Below the pieces are notes generated by a model. The model ran no database searches, was not told the origin of the DNA, and saw only the letters and a program-made list of their open reading frames with translations. 64,000 bases of DNA, from assembly GCF_011022235.1 (NCBI RefSeq), contig NZ_JAAIYP010000037.1, positions 1 through 64,000 of the forward strand, given 5' to 3'. Both the position numbers and the translations under genes were made by a program. Source of the stretch: Magnetospirillum aberrantis SpK. Its GTDB lineage: Bacteria; Pseudomonadota; Alphaproteobacteria; Rhodospirillales; Magnetospirillaceae. Shown in pieces: positions 56,014 to 64,000 of the stretch (positions are counted from its first letter, which is position 1; the number at the start of each line of letters is the position of its first letter).

Positions 56014-58086
56014 ATGGCGGATTCCATCTGGCGGCAAAGGCGTCGTGAAGAGCTTATCAAGGCAGAGATGGCCCGGATTGGATGTGCCAGCGCCGATCCT
56101 AACAAGTTGGTGGGGTTGGCGTTTTCCGGTGGCGGCATCCGTTCCGCCTCGTTCGCGCTGGGGGTGGCCCAGGCGTTGGAAAAGAACGAGCTCTTGGAGC
56201 GCCTGCATTACCTCTCCACCGTGTCGGGCGGCGGGTACACCGGTTCGGCCATCACCTGGCTGCGTCACACCCACAGCAAACAGGCCGAGGCCGACGTGCG
56301 TGCCGCCGCCCAGCGCGACAATCCGCCCGACGGTTCGCGTGACAGCACGGCCTTCGCCGGATTGCTGGAGCGTTTCGCCGATTACCTGCGCTCGCGCGGC
56401 AACTACCTCGACCCGACCCAGCGCTTGAACGTGCTGTCGCTGTTGGGGATCGTGCTGCGCACCATGCTGGTCAACGCCACCGTCTATCTGGGGGCGGTGG
56501 TGGTGGTGCTGGCCCTGGCACGCTGGGCGGTCGGGGCGTTGTTCGGCGACGCCCAAGTGCTGTTCGACGCCTTGCTGGTCCTGGCCGTCGGGGTGGCGGT
56601 GGTTCTGGTGCTGGCCGCGTGGTATTTCGCGCTGGGCACCGGACGGATCGGAACCGGCGGCGGCTCGGCGGAAACCGCCCGCTATCGCCTGCGCACCTGG
56701 TTCCAGGTGTGGTTCGGGCGGTTGTTGGGGCTGGCGGGCGGTTTGGCCCTGGTCGGCGTGCTGCCGTGGGCCGAGGCGGCGGTCGCCGAGTGGCTGGAAC
56801 CGGGATTGGTGGGCGCGGTGGGCAGCGTGATCGGCGCCATCCAGGGCTTTGCCCAGTTCCGCAACGCCCAGGCCGGCAAGGCCGGGGAAAAGCTGACGTC
56901 GGGCCTGACGCTGTGGTTGTCGGTGGGGGCGGGGCTTTACGGTCTGTTGCTGTTGGCCGACTGGCTGGCCCAAATGCTGTTGGGGGCCGGCGACACCGGA
57001 ATGGTGGTGTGGGGGGCGCTGGCGCTGCTGGTCGGCGTGCTGGCGGTTCGGGCCAACGTCAACATGGTGACGCCGCACCGCATGTACCGCGACCGGCTGA
57101 TGGAAGCGTTCATGCCGTCGCCCGAGGACATGACCGGCAAGCGCTCGCGCTTGGCCGAAGCGGCCAACCAGGCGCCCCTGGCCGCCATGTGCGCGGACAA
57201 GCCGCCGCTGCATCTGGTCAACACCAACCTGATTTTGGTGGATTCCGCCGACACCCTTTATCGCGGTCGCGGCGGCGACAATTTCGTGCTGAGCCCCGCC
57301 TTGTGCGGCGGCGACGCGATCGGATGGGCGACGGCCGCCGATTTCGCCGGCAGCGGCCCCGAGGGGTTGACGCTGGCCACCGCCATGGCGGTTTCCGGCG
57401 CGGCGGTGAACGCCCATTGCGGCGGTGCCGGCCAGGGACCCATGCGTAACGCCCTGGTGTCCATGCTGATGACCTTGTTCGGTCTGCAACTGGGCTATTG
57501 GGTGTCGCGGCGCGGCTGTACGGCGGCCACCCCCAATTTCGTGCTGGCGGCCAAGACGTCGCTGGTGGGGCGCGGCTTCGACGAACGCGCCGATTTCCTG
57601 CAATTGTCCGATGGTGGGCATTTCGAGAATCTGGCCCTTTACGAGTTGGTGCGGCGCCGGGTGCGGACCATGATCGTGGTCGATGGCGGCGCCGACCCGG
57701 ATTTCCAATTCGCCGATCTGGGCAACGCGCTGGAACGGGTGTTCGCCGATTTCGGCGCCTCGATCACCTTTTCCGGCGACGGGTTGGACGAGGTGGTGCC
57801 GACCAAGGGCGACACCTATCCCGCCACCTTGGGGTTGGCGCGCAAGGGGTGGGTGTTGGGATCGGTGACCTATGCCGACGGCTTCCGCTGCGATCTCTAT
57901 TACGTCAAGGCGACGCTGCGGCCGGACCTGCCGGAAGCCATCTACGCCTATAAAGCGGCCAATTCCGAGTTTCCCCATCAGAGCACCGCCGACCAGTTCT
58001 TCGACGAGGCCCAGCTCGAGGCGTATCGCCGCCTCGGGTTCGAACTGGCCGGTGACCTGTCGGATCAACTGGCGGCAACCTTGTAA
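56014..58086 (+). CDS. Patatin-like phospholipase split by a membrane-helix insert
   Basis: A 690-residue protein. The N-terminal patatin core has the oxyanion loop SGGGIR (38-43) and nucleophile S71 in STVSGGGY. A hydrophobic section with about six or seven helices (residues about 145-355) follows. The core resumes and the catalytic Asp is D533 in SDGGHFENL. Patatins cleave acyl chains from phospholipids. AAGGGGG lies 5-6 nt before ATG 56014. A lipoprotein gene follows after 40 nt. Confidence 0.85.
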   Translation: MADSIWRQRRREELIKAEMARIGCASADPNKLVGLAFSGGGIRSASFALGVAQALEKNELLERLHYLSTVSGGGYTGSAITWLRHTHSKQAEADVRAAAQRDNPPDGSRDSTAFAGLLERFADYLRSRGNYLDPTQRLNVLSLLGIVLRTMLVNATVYLGAVVVVLALARWAVGALFGDAQVLFDALLVLAVGVAVVLVLAAWYFALGTGRIGTGGGSAETARYRLRTWFQVWFGRLLGLAGGLALVGVLPWAEAAVAEWLEPGLVGAVGSVIGAIQGFAQFRNAQAGKAGEKLTSGLTLWLSVGAGLYGLLLLADWLAQMLLGAGDTGMVVWGALALLVGVLAVRANVNMVTPHRMYRDRLMEAFMPSPEDMTGKRSRLAEAANQAPLAAMCADKPPLHLVNTNLILVDSADTLYRGRGGDNFVLSPALCGGDAIGWATAADFAGSGPEGLTLATAMAVSGAAVNAHCGGAGQGPMRNALVSMLMTLFGLQLGYWVSRRGCTAATPNFVLAAKTSLVGRGFDERADFLQLSDGGHFENLALYELVRRRVRTMIVVDGGADPDFQFADLGNALERVFADFGASITFSGDGLDEVVPTKGDTYPATLGLARKGWVLGSVTYADGFRCDLYYVKATLRPDLPEAIYAYKAANSEFPHQSTADQFFDEAQLEAYRRLGFELAGDLSDQLAATL

Positions 58087-58126
58087 CGGCCCGGACAAGA
58101 ACGACGGGGCAAGTCAGGAGGCGGGT

Positions 58127-59119
58127 ATGGCACCTTATCTGCGGTTGCTGGCGGCGTTGTCCGCATTGTTCGGTCTGTCCGCCTGTTCCGGGGTGTTGAT
58201 GGCCCCGGACCTGGCGCTTCGCGATCCTCAGGCGTTGCACGACTGCCAGGGCACCACGTTTACCTTGGTGCGTGACGGCAAGACGGTGAACGGCACGGTT
58301 GCCGGCGCCGACGGCAACCTGACCTTGGATTATTACGAATATGTCGGCCGGGACCTGGACAACATCGAACTGCTGCTCGATTGCGGGATGGGACGCGCGC
58401 CGACGCCGGAACTCAAACTGTTGCGCGGCCACATGCTGGTGGCGCTGGCGGCGAAATACGCTCAGTTCAACGTCACCGGCCGCGTCGGCCCCTCGGTCAA
58501 CCTTGGCTTCAAGTCCTATGACGGCATGGAAGACGACGCGGCGGCCATCCTGACCCATGTTTACAACAGCGAACTGGGCATGCGTTACGGATTGGCCCAG
58601 TTGACCCAGAGCGCGGTGTTGCCCAGTCCCACGCCCGACGTCGATCGGGTGGTGGAACGGATACTGCCGGTGGTGGTGCTGGCGTTGAAATCCGAGGCGC
58701 CCGGCCTCAACCGCGGGCGGACGCTGGTGGCTTCGGCATTGAAGGTGGCGTCGGGCGACATGCTTGAACTGCGCGACGCCGGTCAGGTGGTGGCGGGCGC
58801 GGTGGGCAAGGTGCTGGTGCTCGACACCTTGGGATCGGCCTATTTCAAGGATGCCCGGCTGTCCATGGCCATCGCCGCCAATTGCGCGACGGCTAGCGGC
58901 TGCGCAACCTGGAAGGCGGGTTTGGCCCAGCCCCTGGACCCGTCATCGAGCAAGTTGCTGACCATGGCGGATGGCGGCGGAGACAAGCTGTTTTCGCTGG
59001 TGTGGCAGCAATGGGACGGCAAGCTGTCCCAGGCCTGTTCCGCCCTGGCGCAATTCGCCGGAACCCAGCCGCGTTGCATTCCTACCGATTCCGAGGCGGC
59101 AAAGGGCTTCCAGGGTTAA
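58127..59119 (+). CDS. Lipoprotein partner of the patatin gene
   Basis: A 330-residue lipoprotein with lipobox LSAC (C20, MAPYLRLLAALSALFGLSACSG). The body contains helical segments (LKLLRGHMLVALAAKYAQFNVTGRVGPSVNLGFKSYDGMEDDAAAILTHVYNSELGMRYGLAQL), and four cysteines in the mature part. No known domain is recognised. It starts 40 nt after the patatin stop with AGGAGG 6-7 nt upstream, so it is in the same operon. Its stop overlaps the DUF445 stop on the other strand in a TTAA. Confidence 0.8.
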   Translation: MAPYLRLLAALSALFGLSACSGVLMAPDLALRDPQALHDCQGTTFTLVRDGKTVNGTVAGADGNLTLDYYEYVGRDLDNIELLLDCGMGRAPTPELKLLRGHMLVALAAKYAQFNVTGRVGPSVNLGFKSYDGMEDDAAAILTHVYNSELGMRYGLAQLTQSAVLPSPTPDVDRVVERILPVVVLALKSEAPGLNRGRTLVASALKVASGDMLELRDAGQVVAGAVGKVLVLDTLGSAYFKDARLSMAIAANCATASGCATWKAGLAQPLDPSSSKLLTMADGGGDKLFSLVWQQWDGKLSQACSALAQFAGTQPRCIPTDSEAAKGFQG

Positions 59120-60363
59120 CCTAGAAGCCGGGAAATCCCGTGGATGGCCAGTCCCACCAGACCGCCGACCACGGTGCCGTTGATGCGGATGTATTGCAGG
59201 TCCGGGCCGACCTGAAGTTCCAGCCGGCGGGTCAGGGTGCGGCCGTCCCAGCGTTCGACCACGCCGGCGATGAAGTCGCCGATGTCGGCCCGGCGCGGGA
59301 CGGCGACCCGGTCCACGGCCCGGCGCAGCCACCGGTTCAACACGGCCCGCAAATGTTCGTCGCCGGCAAGGCGGGCCCCGGCCTTGCGCAGCAATTGCTC
59401 GATGGGGGCCGCCAGCGGGGCGTTGTCGGAAGCAAGCGCATCGCGCAGACGGTCGCGGGCGGCGATCCAGGCGGCGTCCAGAGCCGCGGCCATTTCTGGA
59501 TGATTCAACATCTCTGCCTTCAACGACTCGCCGCGCGCCACCAGATCGGGGTCGCGGGTCAGCCGGTCGCACCATTCCAGCACCAGGACCTGCGCCTCCA
59601 GTCGCCAGGGATGGTCGGGGGCGTGCATTTCGGCCAAGGCGGCGCGTGATCCGTCCACCATCTTGTCCGCCAGCTTGCGGTCGACCCAACGCGGCAGCCA
59701 TTTCCACGACCGCTCGGCCATCCGCTCGCGGATGGTTTCGCCGTGACCGTCCAGCAAGCCGGCGGCAGCGTCCAGCAACTGGTCGAACAGGGATTGGTGG
59801 TGCCCCGATGTCGCCAATGCCGCCACCAGTCGCGCCAGCAACGGTGCCGCCGGCACCGCCGCCAACCCCTGACGCAGGCCGGCGCGGGCCAGCGGGCCGG
59901 CGGTGTCGGCGTCGAGCGATTCAAGCAAGGCGGGGGCCAGTCCGGCCAGCCGTCGCGCCAGCCGGGTGGCATTGTCGCCCTGGTTCAGCCAGCGCGCCAG
60001 CCAGCCGGCGGCGTCCAGCGAGTCGAGCTTGGCCGCCACCACTTCGGGGGCCAGGAAGTGGTTGGCGACGAACTCGCCCAGCGCCCGGCCGATACGGTCC
60101 TTGTTGCGCGGGATGATGGCGGTGTGGGGAATGGGCAGCCCGAAGGGGCGGCGGAACAACGCCACCACCGCGAACCAGTCGGCGACGGCGCCGACCATGG
60201 CGGCTTCGGCGAAGGCGCGAACATAAGCCAAGGCGGGCCAGCGATCCTGGGTCAGGCTGGCGGTGACGAACAAAACCACCATCAGCGCCAACAGGCCACC
60301 GGCCAGGATTTTCATGCGGCGCAACCGGGTGGCACGGTTGGAATCGGCGAAGGTCGGCGCCAT
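59116..60363 (-). CDS. DUF445 family membrane protein
   Basis: A 415-residue inner membrane protein of the DUF445/YjiN family. Helices at the N-terminus (about 19-38 and the helix MVGAVADWFAVVALFRRPFGLPIPHTAIIPRNKDRIG region) and C-terminus (VVGGLVGLAIHGISRLL) flank a long soluble helical middle. ATG 60363 is selected because AGGGA is 6 nt upstream; ATG 60369 leaves no spacing. Function unknown. It is divergent from the COG3146 gene with only 33 nt between starts. Confidence 0.85.
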   Translation of the reverse strand: MAPTFADSNRATRLRRMKILAGGLLALMVVLFVTASLTQDRWPALAYVRAFAEAAMVGAVADWFAVVALFRRPFGLPIPHTAIIPRNKDRIGRALGEFVANHFLAPEVVAAKLDSLDAAGWLARWLNQGDNATRLARRLAGLAPALLESLDADTAGPLARAGLRQGLAAVPAAPLLARLVAALATSGHHQSLFDQLLDAAAGLLDGHGETIRERMAERSWKWLPRWVDRKLADKMVDGSRAALAEMHAPDHPWRLEAQVLVLEWCDRLTRDPDLVARGESLKAEMLNHPEMAAALDAAWIAARDRLRDALASDNAPLAAPIEQLLRKAGARLAGDEHLRAVLNRWLRRAVDRVAVPRRADIGDFIAGVVERWDGRTLTRRLELQVGPDLQYIRINGTVVGGLVGLAIHGISRLLG

Positions 60364-60396
60364 GTTCATTCCCTGGAGCGCGGAAACGGAGGGTCA

Positions 60397-61587
60397 ATGC
60401 CCAGTATCCATCTGGCCGGCGCCATGGCCGATATCGACAAGGCGGCGTGGGACACCTGTATGGGAACGGACAATCCGTTCGTCCGCCATGCCTTCCTGGA
60501 GGCCCTGGAACGTTCCGGTTCGGCCGTTCCCGAAACCGGCTGGCATCCCCGCCATATGGTGGCGACAGAAGATGACGGCAAGGTGGTGGCCTGTGCGCCC
60601 ATGTATCTCAAGACCCATTCCTATGGCGAATACGTGTTCGACTGGGGCTGGGCCGAAGCCTATACCAGGGCGGGCGGCCGCTACTATCCCAAGCTGCAAT
60701 GCGCGGTTCCCTTTACCCCGGTGGCCGGCCCGCGTCTGGGCCTGCATCCCGAGGCGCCGGCGGGGCTGGCGGACGCCTTGCCCGCCGCCATGATCGAGGC
60801 GACGCGGGTGCTGGGGGCGTCTTCGGTGCATGTCACGTTCCTTGGCGACATTTCAGCGGAACCGTTCGAGCGAAACGGTTTCGTGCGCCGTCTGGGCCAC
60901 CAGTACCACTGGCATAACCAAGGGTACGACAGTTTCGACCATTTCCTGGCGGCGCTGTCGTCGCGCAAACGCAAGCAGATCCGCAAGGAACGCGCCGCCA
61001 TGGCGGCGTCCGGGCTGACGCTTCGAACCCTGGTCGGCGACGACGTCAAGGCACGCCATTGGGACGCCTTTCATCGTTTCCATCAGGTGGTGGTGGATCG
61101 CAAATGGGGATCGGCCTATCTGACCCGAGATTTTTTCGACATGCTGTCGGCTTCCGAATTGGGCGGGCAGGTGGTGCTGATATGGGCCGAGGATGATGGC
61201 GAGCCGGTCGCCGCGGCTTTCAACATGCTGGGCGGCGACACCCTTTACGGCCGCACCTGGGGGGCGGGGCGGGACGTTCCCTTCCTGCATTTCGAGGCGT
61301 GCTATTACCGTGCCCTCGATTTCGCCATCGTCCATGGCTTGGCCCGTGTCGAGGCCGGCGCCCAGGGCGAACACAAGGTGGCGCGGGGCTATGAGCCGGT
61401 CGCCACCCATTCCGTCCATTGGCTGGCCGATCAAGGATTGCATCAGGCGGTGGCGCGGGCCGTCGCCGCCGAACGGTTGTCCGTGGCCGCCCACATGATG
61501 GCGGTCCTTGATGATGGGCCGTTTCGACAGAACGTCCGGGGGGGGCTTGATCAATGTCAAGAAACCGTTAAAAAGAACGTTGTCTGA
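60397..61587 (+). CDS. COG3146-like peptidogalycan biosynthesis acyltransferase-like protein
   Basis: A 396-residue protein of the GNAT-related COG3146 (DUF482) family. Typical features are the start ADIDKAAWDTCMGTDNPFVRHAFLEALERSGSAVPETGWHPRHMVA, YVFDWGWAEAYTRAGGRYYPKLQCAVPFTPVAGPRL, the basic helix SSRKRKQIRKERAAM and the late EAGAQGEHKVARGYEPVATHSVHWL block. Members are thought to act in cell-wall or peptide modification. GGAGGG precedes ATG 60397. It ends 5 nt before a palindrome and a gene-free region. Confidence 0.85.
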   Translation: MPSIHLAGAMADIDKAAWDTCMGTDNPFVRHAFLEALERSGSAVPETGWHPRHMVATEDDGKVVACAPMYLKTHSYGEYVFDWGWAEAYTRAGGRYYPKLQCAVPFTPVAGPRLGLHPEAPAGLADALPAAMIEATRVLGASSVHVTFLGDISAEPFERNGFVRRLGHQYHWHNQGYDSFDHFLAALSSRKRKQIRKERAAMAASGLTLRTLVGDDVKARHWDAFHRFHQVVVDRKWGSAYLTRDFFDMLSASELGGQVVLIWAEDDGEPVAAAFNMLGGDTLYGRTWGAGRDVPFLHFEACYYRALDFAIVHGLARVEAGAQGEHKVARGYEPVATHSVHWLADQGLHQAVARAVAAERLSVAAHMMAVLDDGPFRQNVRGGLDQCQETVKKNVV

Positions 61588-61592
61588 GCGGA

Positions 61593-61608
61593 GTTGACGG
61601 AAGTCAAC
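61593..61608. promoter_or_regulatory. Perfect FNR/NnrR-type palindrome
   Basis: GTTGACGGAAGTCAAC is a perfect dyad. Its TTGAC-N4-GTCAA form equals the CRP/FNR-superfamily half-site pair, similar to the norC site (TTGAC-CAAT-GTTAA). No protein gene begins within 350 bp downstream on the plus strand. Confidence 0.55.
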
Positions 61609-61680
61609 GAATTCATTGGCTCTTTGTGTCAGTCTTCAACCATACCCATTGACGCTCTGCCGAACGCTCCGGGTAAACAA

Positions 61681-61725
61681 GGCCGGGTCCGCGATCCCCC
61701 CTCAAAGCGGACCCGGCCGACTTTG
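61681..61725 (+). terminator. Strong hairpin, candidate terminator
   Basis: GGCCGGGTCCGC (61681-61692) is exactly complementary to GCGGACCCGGCC (61707-61718). The following GACTTTGTCTT is only moderately T-rich. It may end the COG3146 transcript or a short RNA that starts after the palindrome. Confidence 0.6.
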
Positions 61726-61885
61726 TCTTGGCATGTTTTCTTCTTGTAATGATGTCGAGAAACTTTGGCGGAGGCCGTGCGTCGCGCCACGGTGGAAAAT
61801 GGGTAGTGACCTTGCGCCTTTCGGCGCGAAGGCGGCAAAAACCCAAAGGAAACGCACGACTCATGCTTTCGGCTTAGCAAGGTCG

Positions 61886-61914
61886 TTTTCAACGAGCCTG
61901 AACGACATTATAGT
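61886..61914 (+). promoter_or_regulatory. Possible promoter of the Rcp-like response regulator gene
   Basis: TTTTCA (61886-61891), 17-nt spacer, TATAGT (61909-61914), 44 nt before the GTG start at 61958. The -35 match is weak. Confidence 0.4.
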
Positions 61915-61957
61915 CCTTGGGATAAGCCCGTTATCCGGGATCTCGAGGAGCCGCCCT

Positions 61958-62404
61958 GTGAGCTTGCGAACCGCCCCCGAAACCTTCGACATCCTGTTGG
62001 TCGAAGACAATCCCGGCGACGCCCGACTGGCGCAGGAAGCGCTGAAGGAAGGGCGGATGTCCAGCCGCCTCAAGGTGGTGGTGGACGGCGTGGAGGCCAT
62101 GACCTACCTGCGCCGCGAAGGAACCTTCAACGACGCGCCGCGCCCCAATCTGGTGCTGCTTGACCTCAATTTGCCACGCAAGGATGGCCGCCAGGTGTTG
62201 GCCGAGATGAAGGCCGACCCGGAACTGCGCCGCATTCCGGTGGTGGTGCTGACCACCTCCCAGGCCGAGCAGGACATCCTCAGGTCCTACGACCTGCACG
62301 CCAATTGCTACATCACCAAGCCCGTGGACCTTGACCGCTTCATTTCGGTGGTGCGCTCCATAGAGGAATACTGGTGCTCGGTGGTCACGCTGCCGCCGCG
62401 TTGA
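61958..62404 (+). CDS. Rcp-type single-domain response regulator
   Basis: A 148-residue receiver of the Rcp1/phytochrome-partner group. It has VEDNPGDARLAQEAL (acidic pocket), D69 in VLLDLNLPRKDGRQVL, VVVLTTS, and CYITKPVDLDRF. A GTG start at 61958 is chosen: GAGGAG is about 8 nt upstream and the protein fits the family from MSLRTAPETFDILLVEDN. It is followed after 10 nt by a REC-PAS-GGDEF gene and probably acts with HDLxEPLR-type kinases, of which two lie in this window. Confidence 0.9.
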   Translation: MSLRTAPETFDILLVEDNPGDARLAQEALKEGRMSSRLKVVVDGVEAMTYLRREGTFNDAPRPNLVLLDLNLPRKDGRQVLAEMKADPELRRIPVVVLTTSQAEQDILRSYDLHANCYITKPVDLDRFISVVRSIEEYWCSVVTLPPR

Positions 62405-62414
62405 GGCCATAGCC

Positions 62415-64000
62415 ATGGCAGAGGCCCCGTCCTCACGCCGCACCGTCCTGGTTGTCGAGGACAATCCCGGCGATGCCCGTCTGGTGGAACTGTTCCTGCG
62501 CGAGGAAACCGCCGACCCGTTCCGCATCCTCAAGGCGGGGGTGCTGGCCGACGCGCTGACGGTTCTGACGGCGGAACATGTGGACGTGGTCCTGTTGGAC
62601 CTGTCGTTGCCCGATTCCTTCGGGCTCGCCACCTTGGCCAGTGTCAAGTCGGTGCGGCCGTTGGTGCCGGTGGTGGTGTTGACCGGCACCAAGGACGAGA
62701 TGCTGGCGCTTGAGGCGCTGCGGCGCGGCGCCCAGGATTATCTGGTCAAGGGCGGCGACGATGGCGAGCTGTTGCGGCGCGCCATCCGCTACGCCATCGA
62801 ACGCTCGCGCGTCGAGGTGGCGCTCAGGCTGTCCGAGGACCGGTTCCGTGCGGTGTTCCAGAACGCTGGCGTCGGCGTCTTGCTGTCGGCTGCCGATGGC
62901 CGTTTCCTGCAAGCCAATCCCGCCTTTTGCACCATGGTCGGCTATGCCGAGGACGAACTGGTCGGGCGGTGTTTCGAGGACATCAGCCATCCCGAGGACG
63001 CGGCCCGCAACAGGTCGTTGCGCGACGAGATGCTGGCCGGCGGGCGCGAATCCTACAACCTGACCAAGCGTTACATCGCCAAGGACGGCCGCGTGGTGTG
63101 GGGGCGGATGACCGTGACCATGGTCCGTGGCACCGACGACGACGACGAGGCCATCCGCTTTACCGTGACCGTGGTCGAGGACGTGACCGAAAGGAAGCGT
63201 CTGGAAGACCACATGCGGCTTGCCGCCACGGTGTTCGAGAATTCCGGCGACGGCCTGTTCGTCACCGACGACCATTGCAACATCGTCCACGTCAACCCGG
63301 CCTTCAGCGAGATCACCGGCTTCGAACCCGAGGACGTGCTGGGCAAGACGCCCAAGGTGCTGTCGTCGGGACGCCATGGTCCCGATTTCTACGAGCGCAT
63401 GTGGGAATCCCTGCGCAATAACGGCAAATGGCAGGGGGAAATCTGGGATCGCCGCAAGTCGGGCGAAATGTTCGCCGGCTGGCAGAACATCGCCGCCGTG
63501 CGCAATTCCTTGGGCGAGATCACCAATTATGTCGCGGTCATCAGCGACATCACCTCGCGCAAGCAGGTCGAGGAACGGCTGTCCTATCAGGCCAACCACG
63601 ATCCCCTGACCCGGTTGCCCAACCGCACCTTGTTCCACGAACGCCTGTCGCGCGCCGTGGCTCGTGCCCACCGCAACCAAAGTCTGGTGGCGTTGCTGTT
63701 CATCGACCTCGACCATTTCAAGGAAGTCAACGACACCTTGGGCCATCTGGCTGGGGACATGCTGTTGCAGCAGGTGGCCGAACGCCTGACCGGCGCCACC
63801 CGTCAGGGCGACACCGTGGCCCGTCTGGCCGGCGACGAGTTCACCGTGATCCTGGAAGACGTTCAGGACCCGCGCGACGCCGCCGTGGTCGCCCACAAGA
63901 TCCTGCACATGCTGGTCGAGGATTTCGATCTTGCCGGTCATGTGGCCCATATCAGTTCGTCCATCGGCGTGGCCCTTTATCCGGTGGACGCCGGCGATTC
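62415..64000 (+). CDS. REC-PAS-PAS-GGDEF protein (3' end cut by window)
   Basis: The frame is open from ATG 62415 to the window edge (528 codons, end missing). Domains: REC at about residues 10-130 with D62 (VVLLDLSLPD), PAS at about 140-250 (RFRAVFQNAGVGVLLSAADGRFLQANPAF), PAS at about 270-385 (TVFENSGDGLFVTDDHCNIVHVNPAFSEITGFEPEDVLG), and GGDEF from about 390 (NHDPLTRLPNRTLFHERL). The GGDEF motif reads AGDEF, a variant that is often still active. An EAL domain might follow beyond the window. It lies 10 nt after the Rcp-like regulator. Confidence 0.92.
   Translation, partial: MAEAPSSRRTVLVVEDNPGDARLVELFLREETADPFRILKAGVLADALTVLTAEHVDVVLLDLSLPDSFGLATLASVKSVRPLVPVVVLTGTKDEMLALEALRRGAQDYLVKGGDDGELLRRAIRYAIERSRVEVALRLSEDRFRAVFQNAGVGVLLSAADGRFLQANPAFCTMVGYAEDELVGRCFEDISHPEDAARNRSLRDEMLAGGRESYNLTKRYIAKDGRVVWGRMTVTMVRGTDDDDEAIRFTVTVVEDVTERKRLEDHMRLAATVFENSGDGLFVTDDHCNIVHVNPAFSEITGFEPEDVLGKTPKVLSSGRHGPDFYERMWESLRNNGKWQGEIWDRRKSGEMFAGWQNIAAVRNSLGEITNYVAVISDITSRKQVEERLSYQANHDPLTRLPNRTLFHERLSRAVARAHRNQSLVALLFIDLDHFKEVNDTLGHLAGDMLLQQVAERLTGATRQGDTVARLAGDEFTVILEDVQDPRDAAVVAHKILHMLVEDFDLAGHVAHISSSIGVALYPVDAGD

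Larger units (their letters stand above)
61588..61957. other. 370-bp gene-free region with palindrome, hairpin and promoter-like elements
   Basis: No reliable coding ORF is seen. In order it holds a 16-bp palindrome (61593), a strong 12-bp hairpin (61681-61718), a small GCGCC hairpin near 61830, and promoter-like hexamers (61886-61914) before the response regulator. It could hold a small RNA gene between 61640 and 61725. Confidence 0.5.

Noticed and set aside
59743-60396. Upstream extension of the COG3146-like gene
   Set aside because: The extension is antisense to DUF445 coding sequence; ATG 60397 has GGAGGG upstream and fits the family start.

Overview
This is a GC-rich chromosomal segment from an alphaproteobacterium, most likely a Rhodospirillaceae member close to Magnetospirillum. 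That placement is an inference from the gene set: Irr, RMD1/DUF155, NorCBQD, many sensor kinases and PAS/GGDEF proteins, Fur boxes of the ATGATAATCATTCGCA type, and short ATGA/GTGA overlaps between genes. About 60 protein genes were identified. I saw no tRNA, rRNA, CRISPR array, insertion sequence or prophage, and base composition looks even apart from a small AT-rich intergenic patch near 21.5-21.65 kb. The window cuts a gene at each end.

Layout. 1-2.5 kb: a degenerate-GGDEF-like protein, a gamma-carbonic-anhydrase-like protein and argC. 2.5-6.4 kb: a five-gene run of exported proteins and lipoproteins built around a COG3014-like protein, a YcfL-like protein and an LpoB-like PBP activator. 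6.5-9.6 kb: a periplasmic Cache protein, then divergently a PhnD-like binding lipoprotein overlapping a histidine kinase. 9.8-17.6 kb: Sfp-type phosphopantetheinyl transferase, Irr, a tiny four-cysteine protein, the nitric oxide reductase cluster norCBQD with an FNR/NnrR-type box and an internal terminator, a degenerate hemerythrin and a Fur-boxed PadR-like regulator. 17.6-25.8 kb: RMD1 protein, 8-TM PAS kinase, esterase, a 964-residue membrane-anchored coiled-coil protein and a GNAT. 25.9-35.1 kb: photolyase with a metal-site-less PdeM relative and a HIT protein, SGNH hydrolase, EamA transporter, acetate-CoA ligase, DoxX and a PAS-GGDEF-EAL protein. 35.3-39.6 kb: iron block with bfd and an FbpABC ferric transporter, with Fur-like sites. 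39.7-45 kb: purQL, a lipoprotein, RarD, BolA and monothiol glutaredoxin. 45-55.7 kb: FMN-barrel protein, short kinase, rpsD, PRC/peptidoglycan-binding protein, a response regulator/small membrane protein/SSS-kinase operon, TauE/SafE, an atypical REC protein and an FAD oxidoreductase. 56-64 kb: a patatin phospholipase split by membrane helices with a partner lipoprotein, DUF445, a COG3146 acyltransferase-like protein, an Rcp-type response regulator and a truncated REC-PAS-PAS-GGDEF protein.

Themes. Iron and NO/anaerobic respiration link much of the segment: Irr, Fur boxes, Bfd, Fbp, BolA/Grx4, Nor, hemerythrin and FNR-type palindromes. Envelope maintenance is the second theme (LpoB set, patatin/lipoprotein, PRC/PG-binding, long coiled-coil). 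The most unusual items are a PdeM relative that has lost nearly every metal ligand, a hemerythrin that swaps part of its di-iron site for a four-cysteine cluster, the patatin with helices between its catalytic residues, and an FNR-type palindrome followed by a strong hairpin in a non-coding gap, which could be a small RNA gene.
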